NCBI GenBank assembly: GCA_947371015.1
Contig: CANBNK010000021.1
Span: 1 to 54,776 of the forward strand
Direction: 5' to 3'
DNA from: Acetobacteraceae bacterium
GTDB lineage: Bacteria > Pseudomonadota > Alphaproteobacteria > Acetobacterales > Acetobacteraceae
DNA length: 54,776 bases
Below the pieces are notes generated by a model that saw nothing but the letters and a program-made list of their open reading frames with translations, was not told where the DNA came from and searched no databases. A program made the position numbers and the translations under genes. Numbering within the stretch: the stretch's first letter is position 1; each line of letters starts with the position of its first letter. Below, piece after piece: positions 10,418 through 18,633 of this stretch.

Positions 10418-10762
10418 TCAGCGGTTCTGCGGATAGGCGCCCGACGTGTTGCTGCGGGTCGCTCGGTCGTAGCCGCGCTCGACCGCGGTGCCCGGCGGGT
10501 TGGCGCGGGTGCCGTCGCGCTGGGCCGGATAGGCGCCGGAGGTATCGGTGCCGGCGGCGCGGTCCAGGGTACGTTCGGCGGCAGTGCCGGCCGGGTTGTT
10601 GCCGGTGCCATCGGCCGAGGTGCGCGGGCTGCCGGTTGTCTGGTCATAGGCGCGCTGGGCGGCAGTGCCGGGCGGATTGCCGCGGCTGCCGTCGCGGGTG
10701 CTGTCGCAGGCGGCCAGCAGGGTCAGGGCAGCGAGGGCGGCGAGGACGGGGGGAGTACGCAT
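10418..10762 (-). CDS. small lipoprotein with three Pro-Gly-Thr-Ala repeats
   Basis: This is a 114-residue predicted lipoprotein with a signal sequence and lipobox LLAAC (Cys19). The mature part is made of three imperfect repeats of about 30 residues, each with NPPGTA or NPAGTA, then xxR/ExxYDRxT-like residues and often TSGAYP. It is rich in Gly, Thr, Ala, Asn and Arg and is probably disordered. I do not recognise a family. It stands alone between the peptidase operon and the glycosyltransferase gene. The call as a lipoprotein is firm; the function is unknown. Confidence 0.65.
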   Translation of the reverse strand: MRTPPVLAALAALTLLAACDSTRDGSRGNPPGTAAQRAYDQTTGSPRTSADGTGNNPAGTAAERTLDRAAGTDTSGAYPAQRDGTRANPPGTAVERGYDRATRSNTSGAYPQNR

Positions 10763-10820
10763 GATGCGGGGACTTTCGCAAGGTTACCTCACCAGAGCGA
10801 AGTTGCCGCCCCGGGGTTCC

Positions 10821-11570
10821 TTATGCCGCCGCCGCTTGTGTGGTGAAGCGCAGCGCCGGTTGCCCCACGAAGTCATGGGCGCCCACATGGGTCAGGCTGC
10901 CGTGTGTATCCAGCCAGACCTTGCCGCCGATGGCGCGCCAGCGATGGCAGAAGGTCCAGTCCTCGCTGATGTACTGGCCGGATTCCGGTGAGATCATGCA
11001 GTCGAACAGGGCGTGGCTGGGGGTGCCCTCGGCGGCGGCGGGGTTGTAGGCGTCCACGCCGATGTAACGGGTTTCCGGATAGGCCTGCACCATGCGCTCC
11101 AGCGCGTCCCGCCGCAGCAGCATGAAGCCGGTGCCGGCGTGGCGCGCGGTGATGAAGTCGTCCATGCGTTCGGCCTCGCGGCCCTGACAGGGTTCGCCGA
11201 CATACAGCAGGGCGGCGGCGTCGGCCGGTTCGCCGGCGCGCTGGCGGGCCGGGGCGGTCTGCCAATGCAGCACCTTCAGCGGGTAGATGCCGGCAACGAC
11301 GGGTTGGTCGAAGCCGAGCATGCGCTCCAGCTGTTCCGGCTCGAAGCCGATATCGGCATCGACGAACAGCAGGTGCGTGGCGGCGGGGTTGGCCAGGAAG
11401 CGTGCCACCAGCGTGTTGCGGCTGCGGGTGATCAGGCTGTCATGCCCCAGCATCTCCAGCGTGAACTGCACCCGCTGGGCCAGCGGCGAACAGAGCAGGC
11501 GCAGGATGCTCAGCATGTACGCCTGGTGGACCATGGCGCCGAAGCAGGGGGTGGCGATGACAACGTGCAT
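10821..11570 (-). CDS. GT-A-like glycosyltransferase family protein
   Basis: This 249-residue soluble protein looks like a GT-A-fold transferase. It starts with the strand HVVIATPCFG, has ITRSRNTLVARFLANP and then HLLFVDADIGFEP, where Asp71-Ala-Asp73 would be the metal and nucleotide-sugar binding DxD motif. HAGTGFMLLRRDAL and SEDWTFCHRWRAIGGKVWLD match the acceptor-side region of such enzymes. Donor and acceptor are unknown. It is divergent from nadX with an 86-base gap between starts, and has no cell-envelope operon around it. Confidence 0.7.
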   Translation of the reverse strand: MHVVIATPCFGAMVHQAYMLSILRLLCSPLAQRVQFTLEMLGHDSLITRSRNTLVARFLANPAATHLLFVDADIGFEPEQLERMLGFDQPVVAGIYPLKVLHWQTAPARQRAGEPADAAALLYVGEPCQGREAERMDDFITARHAGTGFMLLRRDALERMVQAYPETRYIGVDAYNPAAAEGTPSHALFDCMISPESGQYISEDWTFCHRWRAIGGKVWLDTHGSLTHVGAHDFVGQPALRFTTQAAAA

Positions 11571-11656
11571 CCGCCCAGCCTGCGCTGCGAAGTCTTGCCG
11601 AAACCTTGCCGGCGGCCTTTGCTGGGTACCGAAAAGCGTGATCGGGGAGTTTCGCC

Positions 11657-12463
11657 ATGGTGTTGACGGTGGCTATCGGGGGCTTGGGCGCCATTGGCGC
11701 GCATCTGGCGCGGGCGCTGGATGCGGGGGTCGAGGGGCTGCGGCTGGTGGCGGTCTCGGCGCGGGACCAGGACAAGGCAAAGCGCACCATCGCCGGCTTC
11801 AAGGCGCCGCCATTGCTGGTCGGGCTGGCGGAGCTGGCCGAGCATGCCGATGTGGTGGTGGAAGCGGCGCCGGCCGCGGTGTTCGAGCAGATCGCCGAGG
11901 CCGCCATCGGGCGCGGCCGCATCTTCGTGCCGTCCAGCGTCGGCGCGCTGCTGCCGCGGATGCACCTGGTGGCGCGCGCGCGGGAAACGGGGGCGCGGAT
12001 CGTGGTGCCGACCGGCGCGCTGCTGGGGCTGGATGCGGTGCGCGCGGCGGCCGAGGGCAATGTCAGCAGCGTCACCATCGAGACGCGCAAGCCGCCGCGG
12101 GGCTTGGAGGGCGCGCCGTATCTGGTGGAGCACAACATCGACGTCTTCGCCATCACCACGCCGACCATCGTGTTCAAGGGCAATGCCTTCGACGCGGCGA
12201 AGGGCTTCCCGGCCAATGTGAACGTGGCGGCGGCGCTGGCCCTGGCGGGCATTGGGCCGGAGCGCACAATGGTGGAAATTTGGGGCGACCCGACGGTGAC
12301 GCGGAACACCCACACCATCCGGGTGGAAGCCGAGACGGTGCGGCTGACCATGACGATTGAGAACGTGCCGAGCGAGGAGAACCCGCGCACCGGCAAGATC
12401 ACGCCGCTGTCGATCCTGGCCTGCCTGCGCGGGTTGACCAGCACGTTGAAGGTGGGGTCGTGA
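11657..12463 (+). CDS. nadX: L-aspartate dehydrogenase
   Basis: This 268-residue protein converts L-aspartate to iminoaspartate/oxaloacetate with NAD(P), a possible entry to NAD biosynthesis or aspartate catabolism. The Rossmann motif AIGGLGAIGAHLARAL (6-21) opens the protein. The family signatures VVPTGALLGLDAV (116-128), GDPTVTRNTHTI with catalytic-type His219, and ENPRTGKITPLS (241-252) are present. GGGGAG before the ATG is the ribosome-binding site. It overlaps the next gene by GTGA. Whether it serves NAD synthesis or catabolism is not decided by the sequence; the transporter receptor next door favours catabolism. Confidence 0.9.
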   Translation: MVLTVAIGGLGAIGAHLARALDAGVEGLRLVAVSARDQDKAKRTIAGFKAPPLLVGLAELAEHADVVVEAAPAAVFEQIAEAAIGRGRIFVPSSVGALLPRMHLVARARETGARIVVPTGALLGLDAVRAAAEGNVSSVTIETRKPPRGLEGAPYLVEHNIDVFAITTPTIVFKGNAFDAAKGFPANVNVAAALALAGIGPERTMVEIWGDPTVTRNTHTIRVEAETVRLTMTIENVPSEENPRTGKITPLSILACLRGLTSTLKVGS

Positions 12464-13431
12464 ACCGGCGCCTGCTGCTGGCCGCGCCGGCGCTGCTGCT
12501 GGCCCCGCGCGGTGCCCGCGCCGCCGCCTGGCCGGACAAGCCCATCCGCGTCGTGGTGCCCTATGCGCCGGGGACGAATTCGGATGTGCAGACCCGCCTG
12601 GCCACCGCGCATATGGCGCAGACGCTGGGCCAGGCCTTCGTGGTGGAGAACCGCGCCGGCGCCGGTGGCAGCGTGGGCGCCGAGGCGGTGGCGAAGGCTC
12701 GGCCGGATGGCTACACGCTGCTGACCGGCAGCAACGGGCCGCTGGCGATCAACCCGGCGCTGCAACCGCGGCTGGGCTATGCGGTGAACGACTTCGCCGC
12801 CATCGGCATGATCAGCCGCGCCAGCCACACCATTTCCGTCCGCGCCGATGCGCCGTGGAAGACGCTGGCGGAGTTCATCGCCGCGGCGAAGGCCGACCCG
12901 GGGCGGATCAGCATGGGCAGCAGCGGCACCGGCAGCGCCACGCATTTCACGCTGGAGATGCTGCAGGGCCAGACCGGCGTGCGGCTGACGCATGTGCCGT
13001 ATCGGGGCAGCAGCGTGGCGGTGCCGGATTTGGTCGCGGGCAATGTCGCCAGCGTGTGCTGCGAGCTGACCACCGTGCTGCCGACCCTGCGCGGCGGGCT
13101 GACCCGGGTGCTGGCGTTGGCCGCCGAAACCCGCAGCCCGCTGGTGCCGGAGGTAGTGACCGCCAGTGAAGCCGGACTGCCCGGCTTCACCGGGGCCAGC
13201 TGGGTGGGGCTGGTGGCGCCGGCCGGGGTGCCGGCGGAGGCGATGGCGGCGCTCTCGCGGGCCTTCCTGGCGGCGATGGCGGATGCCACGGTGCAATCAC
13301 GTACGCGCGAGGCCGGCGCCGACCCGGCACCGGAGGTTGAACGGACCCCCGCAGGTTTCGCGGCTTTCATCCAGCGCGAGGCGGCACGGGTGCGCGAGGT
13401 GGCCGCCAGCAGCGGCATGAAGCTGGAATAA
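12460..13431 (+). CDS. tripartite tricarboxylate transporter substrate-binding protein (Bug family)
   Basis: This 323-residue periplasmic binding protein has a signal peptide (about 1-22, ending GARAAA). Family patterns are WPDKPIRVVVPYAPGTNSD, VVENRAGAGGSVGAEAVAKA with RPDGYTLLTG, and LTHVPYRGSSVAVPDLVAG. Bug proteins bind carboxylates such as citrate, aspartate or aromatic acids. No TctA/TctB membrane subunits lie nearby, as is usual for orphan Bug receptors. The GTG start is inside the nadX stop (GTGA), so the two are translationally coupled and the ligand may be an amino dicarboxylate. Confidence 0.9.
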   Translation: MNRRLLLAAPALLLAPRGARAAAWPDKPIRVVVPYAPGTNSDVQTRLATAHMAQTLGQAFVVENRAGAGGSVGAEAVAKARPDGYTLLTGSNGPLAINPALQPRLGYAVNDFAAIGMISRASHTISVRADAPWKTLAEFIAAAKADPGRISMGSSGTGSATHFTLEMLQGQTGVRLTHVPYRGSSVAVPDLVAGNVASVCCELTTVLPTLRGGLTRVLALAAETRSPLVPEVVTASEAGLPGFTGASWVGLVAPAGVPAEAMAALSRAFLAAMADATVQSRTREAGADPAPEVERTPAGFAAFIQREAARVREVAASSGMKLE

Positions 13432-13482
13432 GGGCTGGTGCGGCGCCCCCGAATTGCCACGTAATGTGGTTAAGGAGCGGGT

Positions 13483-14148
13483 ATGGCCGAGGATGACGAC
13501 GTAACCCTCACCGGTAAGGTGAAGGACAAGCTGATCGAGGCGAAGCAGGCCTGGGCGCGCGACGGCCGGCTGCTGACCGGCGATGTCGGCGGGCGGGACC
13601 GGCTGCCGCCGGGGCAGACACTGGTAAAAGACTGGCCGGTGCTGGATCTGGGCGTGCAGCCCGAGGTGAAGCCGGACAAGTGGCGGCTGCGGCTGGAAGG
13701 CCTGGTCGCCGCGCCATTGGCACTGACCCTGCCGGACTTCATGGCGCTGCCGCAGACCGAACTGGTCAACGACATCCACTGCGTCACCGCCTGGAGCCGC
13801 TACGACAACCACTGGCAGGGCGTGCGCGCGGCCGATTTGCTGGCCATGGCGCGGCCAACCCAGGCGGCGCGCTTCGTCAGCTTCACCAGTTACGACGGCT
13901 ATACCACCAATGTCTCGCTGGCCGATTTCGCCGAGCAGGAGGTGTTGCTGGCGCATAGCTGGGAAGGCCAGCCGCTGACCCGCCAGCATGGCGGTCCGGT
14001 CAGGGTGGTTCTGCCAAAACTGTATTTCTGGAAGTCGCCGAAATGGGTGACGCGGATCGAGTTGCTGGGCGTGGATCGGCCCGGCTTCTGGGAGGTGCGC
14101 GGCTACCACAACAATGGCGACCCTTGGGCGGAGGAGCGTTATGGCTGA
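13483..14148 (+). CDS. sulfite oxidase-like molybdopterin-dependent oxidoreductase (YuiH-like)
   Basis: This 221-residue protein of the oxidoreductase molybdopterin-binding family has the Moco-ligating Cys100 in NDIHCVTAWSR. It also has GVQPEVKPDKWRLRLEG near the start and GGPVRVVLPKLYFWKSPKWV, then GYHNNGDPWAEERY at the end, typical of YuiH-like proteins. There is no signal peptide and no fused membrane domain. The substrate of the family is unknown. AAGGAG precedes the ATG at good spacing. The gene overlaps the glutathione peroxidase start by eight bases. Confidence 0.85.
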   Translation: MAEDDDVTLTGKVKDKLIEAKQAWARDGRLLTGDVGGRDRLPPGQTLVKDWPVLDLGVQPEVKPDKWRLRLEGLVAAPLALTLPDFMALPQTELVNDIHCVTAWSRYDNHWQGVRAADLLAMARPTQAARFVSFTSYDGYTTNVSLADFAEQEVLLAHSWEGQPLTRQHGGPVRVVLPKLYFWKSPKWVTRIELLGVDRPGFWEVRGYHNNGDPWAEERYG

Positions 14149-14695
14149 TGTCGGCAGGCGTAAGGCGGCCTTGACCGGGGCGGCGCTGCTGGGCGGAGCG
14201 GCTGGCGAGGCGAATGGCTTCGACTTCCGCTTCACCGCGATCGAGGGCGGGGCGATGCCGCTGGCGGCGTTTCGCGGCAAGGCGATGCTGGTGGTGAACA
14301 CCGCCAGCTTCTGTGGCTACACGCCGCAATACGCCTCGCTGCAACGGCTGCATCAGCGCTACGAGGCGCGCGGCCTGGTGGTGCTTGGCGTGCCGAGCAC
14401 GGACTTCAACCAGGAAAGCCACGATGCCGCCGCGATCAAGCAGTTCTGCGACGCGAACTACGACGTGACCTTCCCGATGACGACGCCTGAGCATATCCGC
14501 GGCGCGCAGGTGCACCCGTTCTTCGCCTGGGCCGCGGGCAAGGCGGGCGGGCCGCCGGCGTGGAACTTCCACAAGTACCTGGTGGCGCGGGACGGCCGCA
14601 CGGTGCGGGCCTTCAACACCCAGGTGGAGCCGGAAGCGCCGCAGCTGATCCGCGCCATCGAGGCGGCGTTGGTGGCTACCCCGCCCGCCGCCTGA
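14141..14695 (+). CDS. glutathione peroxidase family protein
   Basis: This 184-residue thiol peroxidase has the active-site segment VVNTASFCGYTPQY with Cys58 in the selenocysteine position, PSTDFNQES with Gln91, and PAWNFHKYLV with Trp141 and Asn142, completing the catalytic tetrad. It reduces hydroperoxides using glutathione or, as most bacterial Cys-type enzymes do, thioredoxin. I chose the ATG at 14141 because GAGGAG sits just before it; an upstream in-frame ATG at 14114 lies well inside the preceding gene. The N-terminal 24 residues are Ala/Gly-rich but too weak for a clear signal peptide. Confidence 0.9.
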   Translation: MADVGRRKAALTGAALLGGAAGEANGFDFRFTAIEGGAMPLAAFRGKAMLVVNTASFCGYTPQYASLQRLHQRYEARGLVVLGVPSTDFNQESHDAAAIKQFCDANYDVTFPMTTPEHIRGAQVHPFFAWAAGKAGGPPAWNFHKYLVARDGRTVRAFNTQVEPEAPQLIRAIEAALVATPPAA

Positions 14696-14744
14696 GCGAG
14701 CGGCCGGCGGCGGGGCCGCGAGCCCCGTGGCGGCAACTGCCCCG

Positions 14745-15407
14745 CTAAGCCGCCAGCCGCTTCAGCAGGTCGGCGACGGCGCTTTCGAACATCTCGGTGG
14801 TCAGGCGTCTCGTAGAAGTGTTGTAGCGGCTGACATGGTAGCTGTTGGCCAGCAGCAGCCCGTCCGGCAGCACATGGATGGCGCCATGGGCGAAGCGCTT
14901 GTGGCTGACCGGCAGGCCGCAGGCGCGCAGCGCCGCCGCATGCGCCAATACACCCAGGGCCAGCACTGCCTTCAGGTTCGGCATGGCGGCCAGCTCGGCG
15001 CGGAGGAACTGGTTGCAGGTGCGGGTTTCCAGCGGCTCCGGCAGGTTGGCCGGGGGGACGCAGCGGACCGCATTGGTGATCCGGCAGCCCAGCATCTGCA
15101 TGCCGTCGTCGGGGTCCTCCAGGTAGGTGCCCTGGGCCAGACCGAACTTCAGCAGCGTGGCGTAGAGCAGCTTGCCGGCGTGGTCGCCGGTGAAGGGGCG
15201 GCCGGTGCGGTTGGCGCCCTTCTGGCCCGGGGCCATGCCCAGCACCAGCAAGGGCGCCTGCTGCGGACCCCAGCTGGGCACCGGGCCATTGTGCCAGCCC
15301 GGCTGCTTTTCCCGGTTGGCGGTGCGCAGCGCGGCCAGGCGGGGGCAAAGCGGGCAGTCGTGGCCGGGGTTGGTCGGGCCACCTGGGGACAAGCTGGCGG
15401 CGCTCAC
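14745..15407 (-). CDS. family 5 (UDGb-type) uracil-DNA glycosylase
   Basis: This 220-residue DNA repair enzyme would remove uracil or deaminated bases from DNA. The family 5 motif GMAPGQKGANRTGRPFTGD (57-75) is clear, lacking the catalytic Asp/Asn of other UDG families, and NSYHVSRYNTSTRRLT (188-203) is the second motif, with His191. Cys18, Cys21, Cys116 and Cys131 can bind the [4Fe-4S] cluster. The GTG start overlaps the NYN-gene stop (GTGA), so both are made from one message. Confidence 0.9.
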   Translation of the reverse strand: MSAASLSPGGPTNPGHDCPLCPRLAALRTANREKQPGWHNGPVPSWGPQQAPLLVLGMAPGQKGANRTGRPFTGDHAGKLLYATLLKFGLAQGTYLEDPDDGMQMLGCRITNAVRCVPPANLPEPLETRTCNQFLRAELAAMPNLKAVLALGVLAHAAALRACGLPVSHKRFAHGAIHVLPDGLLLANSYHVSRYNTSTRRLTTEMFESAVADLLKRLAA

Positions 15408-16054
15408 TCCGGCAGTTCCGGCTCGCCCTGGAAGGGGTCCGCCGGGGTGGGCGTGCGCGGCGGCACGGCGGGGCTGCGCGGCTGGGCGGCGGCGCCCATG
15501 CGCGGGCGCGGTTCCACCTGGCGCCGGGTGATGTGTTCGGCCATGTCCATCAGGTCAACGAAGCCATCGGCCTGGCGGCGCAACTCGTCGGCGATCATCG
15601 CCGGCTGGGTGCGGATGGTGGAGACCACGGTGACCTTGCAGCCCAGGCGCTGCACCGCTTCCACCAGGCGGCGGTAGTCGCCATCGCCGGAGAACAGCAC
15701 TGCGTGGTCGATACGGGGCGCGATGTCCAGCATGTCCACCGCCAGTTCCACATCGACGTTGCCCTTGACCCGGCGGCGGCCATTGGCGTCCGTGAACTCC
15801 TTGGCCGGCTTGGTCACCACCGAATAACCGTTGTAGCCCAGCCAATCGACCAGCGGCCGCAGCGGCGAGTATTCTTCGGATTCCAGCAGCGCCGTATAGT
15901 AATAGGCGCGCACGAGGTACCCTTCGCCGCGGAAGTAGTTGAGCAGGTTGCGATAATCGACGTCGAAACCGAGGGTACGAGAGGCGGCGTAGAGATTGGC
16001 GCCGTCAATGAACAGCGCGAGGCGTTCCGGGTCTGACAAAGGAGGTTCTCTCAA
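15404..16054 (-). CDS. NYN domain protein, LabA/DUF88-like
   Basis: This protein of about 216 residues has a PIN-like NYN nuclease fold. Acidic residues lie in ALFIDGANLY (first metal Asp), in VKGNVDVELAVDMLD and in AVLFSGDGDYRRLVEAVQRLG, the standard LabA-like triad. A Pro-rich, probably disordered tail of about 45 residues follows. The family is thought to act on RNA. No ATG fits; the longest start is TTG at 16054, with another TTG at 16039, so the start is uncertain. Coupling with a uracil-DNA glycosylase is notable. Confidence 0.85.
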   Translation of the reverse strand: MREPPLSDPERLALFIDGANLYAASRTLGFDVDYRNLLNYFRGEGYLVRAYYYTALLESEEYSPLRPLVDWLGYNGYSVVTKPAKEFTDANGRRRVKGNVDVELAVDMLDIAPRIDHAVLFSGDGDYRRLVEAVQRLGCKVTVVSTIRTQPAMIADELRRQADGFVDLMDMAEHITRRQVEPRPRMGAAAQPRSPAVPPRTPTPADPFQGEPELPE

Positions 16055-16083
16055 AATGCAGTTGGGACGAATCCGAATGCAGC

Positions 16084-16111
16084 ATAGTAGAGAGACATTG
16101 CCAGATTGTAA
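16084..16111 (-). promoter_or_regulatory. candidate promoter for the NYN-udg operon
   Basis: Read on the reverse strand, TTACAA (16111-16106), 16 bases and TACTAT (16089-16084) give a loose -35/-10 pair about 30 bases before the NYN start. The match to consensus is moderate, so this is only a candidate. Confidence 0.25.
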
Positions 16112-16122
16112 GCGAAATCGCC

Positions 16123-16626
16123 GTGATCATCATTGCGCTGGGCGCAAACCTGCCAGACCCCGATGGGCACCCTCCGTTGCAGGCCTGCCTGCGGGCGGTG
16201 GCCGGGTTGGCGGCCTTGCCGGGGTTGCGGCTGGTGGCGACCTCGCGCTGGTACGCCACCGCGCCGGTGCCGCCGCTGCCGGGCGCGCCGGACTACACCA
16301 ACGGCGTGGTCCGGCTGGAAGGCGAGGCCGAGCCGGCGGCGCTGCTGGCGGCGCTGCATGGGCTGGAAGCCGGCGCCGGGCGGCAGCGGCCCTATCTCAA
16401 CGCGCCACGGACGCTGGACCTGGATTTGATCGACCTGAACGGCCTGGTGCGGGACAGGCCGGACCCGGTGCTGCCGCATCCGCGAGCGCATCTGCGGCGC
16501 TTCGTGCTGCAACCGCTGGCCGAGGTGGCGCCGGGATGGCGGCATCCCCGGCTGGGGGTGACGGTGGAGGCGCTGCTGGCCGGGCTTGGGGATGCGCCCC
16601 TGGTGCCCTTGCCGGCCGGAACCTGA
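16123..16626 (+). CDS. folK: 2-amino-4-hydroxy-6-hydroxymethyldihydropteridine diphosphokinase (HPPK)
   Basis: This 167-residue enzyme transfers pyrophosphate from ATP to hydroxymethyl-dihydropterin in folate synthesis. It begins IIIALGANLPDPDG, has YTNGVVRLE in the pterin-binding region, the PRTLDLDLI metal-binding Asp pair (family signature R-T-L-D-L-D) and LPHPRAHLRRFVLQPL. The start is GTG at 16123. No other folate gene lies beside it. It is divergent from the NYN-udg operon. Confidence 0.92.
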   Translation: MIIIALGANLPDPDGHPPLQACLRAVAGLAALPGLRLVATSRWYATAPVPPLPGAPDYTNGVVRLEGEAEPAALLAALHGLEAGAGRQRPYLNAPRTLDLDLIDLNGLVRDRPDPVLPHPRAHLRRFVLQPLAEVAPGWRHPRLGVTVEALLAGLGDAPLVPLPAGT

Positions 16627-16667
16627 GACCGGACTGGTGAACGGCGCGGGTCGGCCTTATCGCCGCT

Positions 16668-17294
16668 TCAGCGCCGGCGCGGGAAGCCGCCATCGGGCGA
16701 GGAGATGAAGTCCTGCGCGGCGGCGCCGGCAGCCTCCGAGACTCGCGGCAGCCGGGGCAGGTTGCCCAGGCGCGCCAACGTGACCAGCGGGCCGGCGGTG
16801 AAGGCCGGGCCGGACAGGGCGGCTTCGGCGCCAGCCTGGCTGCCGGCGTGCAAGGCAGCGGCGGCGCGGCGCAGCTGGGTCAGCACCAGCGTGGCATCGG
16901 CCTGCGGCGCGATGGCCAGGGCCTGGCGCATTTCGGCCTGGGCGACCAGCAGCTTGGACAGCAGGGCAGGGTTGATCGAGGGCGCGATGCGCGGATTGTC
17001 CTGCACCTCGCTGGTCAGGAACTCCAGCTGGGCGGCGGCCAGGGCGGCCTCGGCCGGGCGGCCGCGGTACTGGCTGGTGTCGCCCAGGGTCTGCGGGGCA
17101 TAGATCGCGGCGCCACGGACGTTGTCGCCGACGCCGCCGAGATAGTTGCCCACGGGGTCGGCGCTGCACCCGGCCAGCAGCAGGGCCAGCGCCGCCAGCA
17201 GCGGCAGGGCCAGGGCCAGTTGCGGGGCCAGGTGCGCGGTGGCGGCGGCCTGGGCGGTGGTACTGGCGCGGTGGCGGTTCGGCTTGACGGGCAT
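16668..17294 (-). CDS. predicted lipoprotein of unknown function
   Basis: This 208-residue protein has a long N-region (about 25 residues), a hydrophobic stretch and lipobox LLAGC, so it is probably membrane-anchored through lipid. The mature part is mostly helical and Ala-rich, with VGNYLGGVGDNVRGAAIYAP just after the anchor. GGAGG five bases before the ATG at 17294 decides the start against the longer frame. I do not recognise a family. It is divergent from hisZ, with 126 bases between starts. Confidence 0.7.
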   Translation of the reverse strand: MPVKPNRHRASTTAQAAATAHLAPQLALALPLLAALALLLAGCSADPVGNYLGGVGDNVRGAAIYAPQTLGDTSQYRGRPAEAALAAAQLEFLTSEVQDNPRIAPSINPALLSKLLVAQAEMRQALAIAPQADATLVLTQLRRAAAALHAGSQAGAEAALSGPAFTAGPLVTLARLGNLPRLPRVSEAAGAAAQDFISSPDGGFPRRR

Positions 17295-17420
17295 CGCTGC
17301 CTCCATTGGCTGCACGGCCAGCCAAGCGCTGATGGCGGGGCTGGGGCAAGCCACGAAGCGTATCACGCCTTGCCCTTCGGGGTGGCCCCTGCCACACAAC
17401 GCCGCCACAATGCACCAGCC

Positions 17421-18629
17421 ATGACCGACGACCTGCCCAACGAATCCCTGCCCGCCGGCTTGCTGCCCGCCGGCCTTGTTGACCTGCTGCCGCCCGAGGC
17501 CGAGCGCGAAGCCGCGCTGGTCGAGGCGCTGATGGCCGGCTTCGGCGCCCATGGCTATGAGCGGGTGAAGCCGCCCTTGCTGGAATTCGAGGACAGCCTG
17601 CTGGCCGGTTCCGGCGCCGCGGTGGCGGACCAGACCTTCCGGCTGATGGACCCCGTCAGCCAACGCATGATGGGCCTGCGCGCCGATACCACGCCGCAGG
17701 TGGCGCGCATTGCCGCGTCACGCCTCGGGCTGCAGAAGCGCCCGCTCCGGCTGTGCTACGCGGTGGAGGCGCTGCGCGTGCGCGGCACCCAGTTGGCGCC
17801 AGCCCGGCAACTGACCCAGGCGGGGGTGGAACTGGTCGGCAGCGACAGCGCGGCCGCCGATGCCGAGGTGGCCGTGGTGGCGGTGCAGGCGCTGGCCGCC
17901 GTGGGCGTGCGCGACGTGTCGCTGGACATCACCCTGCCGACGCTGGCGCCGGCGCTGTTCGAGGCCGCCGGGCTGGAGCCGGGGCTGCGGCTGCGGCTGG
18001 GCCGGGCGCTGGACCGCAAGGATGCCGCCGTGGTGGCCACGCTGTCAGCCGAGGCCGGGCCGCTGGCCGTCTCGCTGCCGTCGCTGCTGCAGGCCGCCGG
18101 GCCGGCCGAGGGCGCGCTGGCCGCGCTGCGTGCCGCGACGCTGCCGCCGGCCGCCCAGGCCATTGCCGACAACGCGGCGGCGGTCATCGCCGCCATTCGC
18201 GCGTTGGCGCCGGAGTTGCGCATTACGCTGGACCCGGTGGAGTTCCGCGGCCTGCGCTACCATGTCGGCGTTGCCTTCACGCTGTATGGCCCGGGCACCG
18301 CTGGCGAGTTGGCCAAGGGTGGCCGCTACATGGCGGGCGACGAACCCGCCACGGGCATGACACTCTATCCCGATGCGGTGCTGCGCGCGGCGCCGCCGCA
18401 TGTGGCGCGGCCACGCGTCTTCGTGCCGGTCGGGGCCGGGGCGGCGGCTGCCGCGCTGCGGGCGCAGGGCTTTGCCACCGTGGCGGCGCTGTCCTCGGCG
18501 GATACCGCGGACGGGCTGCGCTGCACGCATATTCTCCAGGACGGCGCCGCCGTGGCGCTACCGTCCGATCGGCGGAGGGCGGAAGCGCCCGGAGCCGTGA
18601 ATCGGCCGGAAGTAACAAGCAAGGACTGA
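17421..18629 (+). CDS. hisZ: ATP phosphoribosyltransferase regulatory subunit
   Basis: This 402-residue HisRS-like protein without tRNA-charging activity is needed as partner of the short form of HisG in the first step of histidine synthesis. The class II synthetase-like motifs are visible: [20 protein letters not shown], the dimer-interface [19 protein letters not shown] and [26 protein letters not shown] and [10 protein letters not shown] lie in the C-terminal catalytic-like half. It is followed after four bases by purA, an arrangement common in alphaproteobacteria. Confidence 0.9.
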   Translation: MTDDLPNESLPAGLLPAGLVDLLPPEAEREAALVEALMAGFGAHGYERVKPPLLEFEDSLLAGSGAAVADQTFRLMDPVSQRMMGLRADTTPQVARIAASRLGLQKRPLRLCYAVEALRVRGTQLAPARQLTQAGVELVGSDSAAADAEVAVVAVQALAAVGVRDVSLDITLPTLAPALFEAAGLEPGLRLRLGRALDRKDAAVVATLSAEAGPLAVSLPSLLQAAGPAEGALAALRAATLPPAAQAIADNAAAVIAAIRALAPELRITLDPVEFRGLRYHVGVAFTLYGPGTAGELAKGGRYMAGDEPATGMTLYPDAVLRAAPPHVARPRVFVPVGAGAAAAALRAQGFATVAALSSADTADGLRCTHILQDGAAVALPSDRRRAEAPGAVNRPEVTSKD

Positions 18630-18633
18630 AGCG

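Noticed and set aside
14312-14314. Selenocysteine in glutathione peroxidase
   Set aside because: The active-site codon is TGT for Cys58; there is no in-frame TGA.
16056-16122. Forward ATG at 16056 preceded by AGGAGG as a small ORF before folK
   Set aside because: The frame continues as a shadow of folK and shows no protein-like composition; the AGGAGG lies inside the NYN gene on the other strand.
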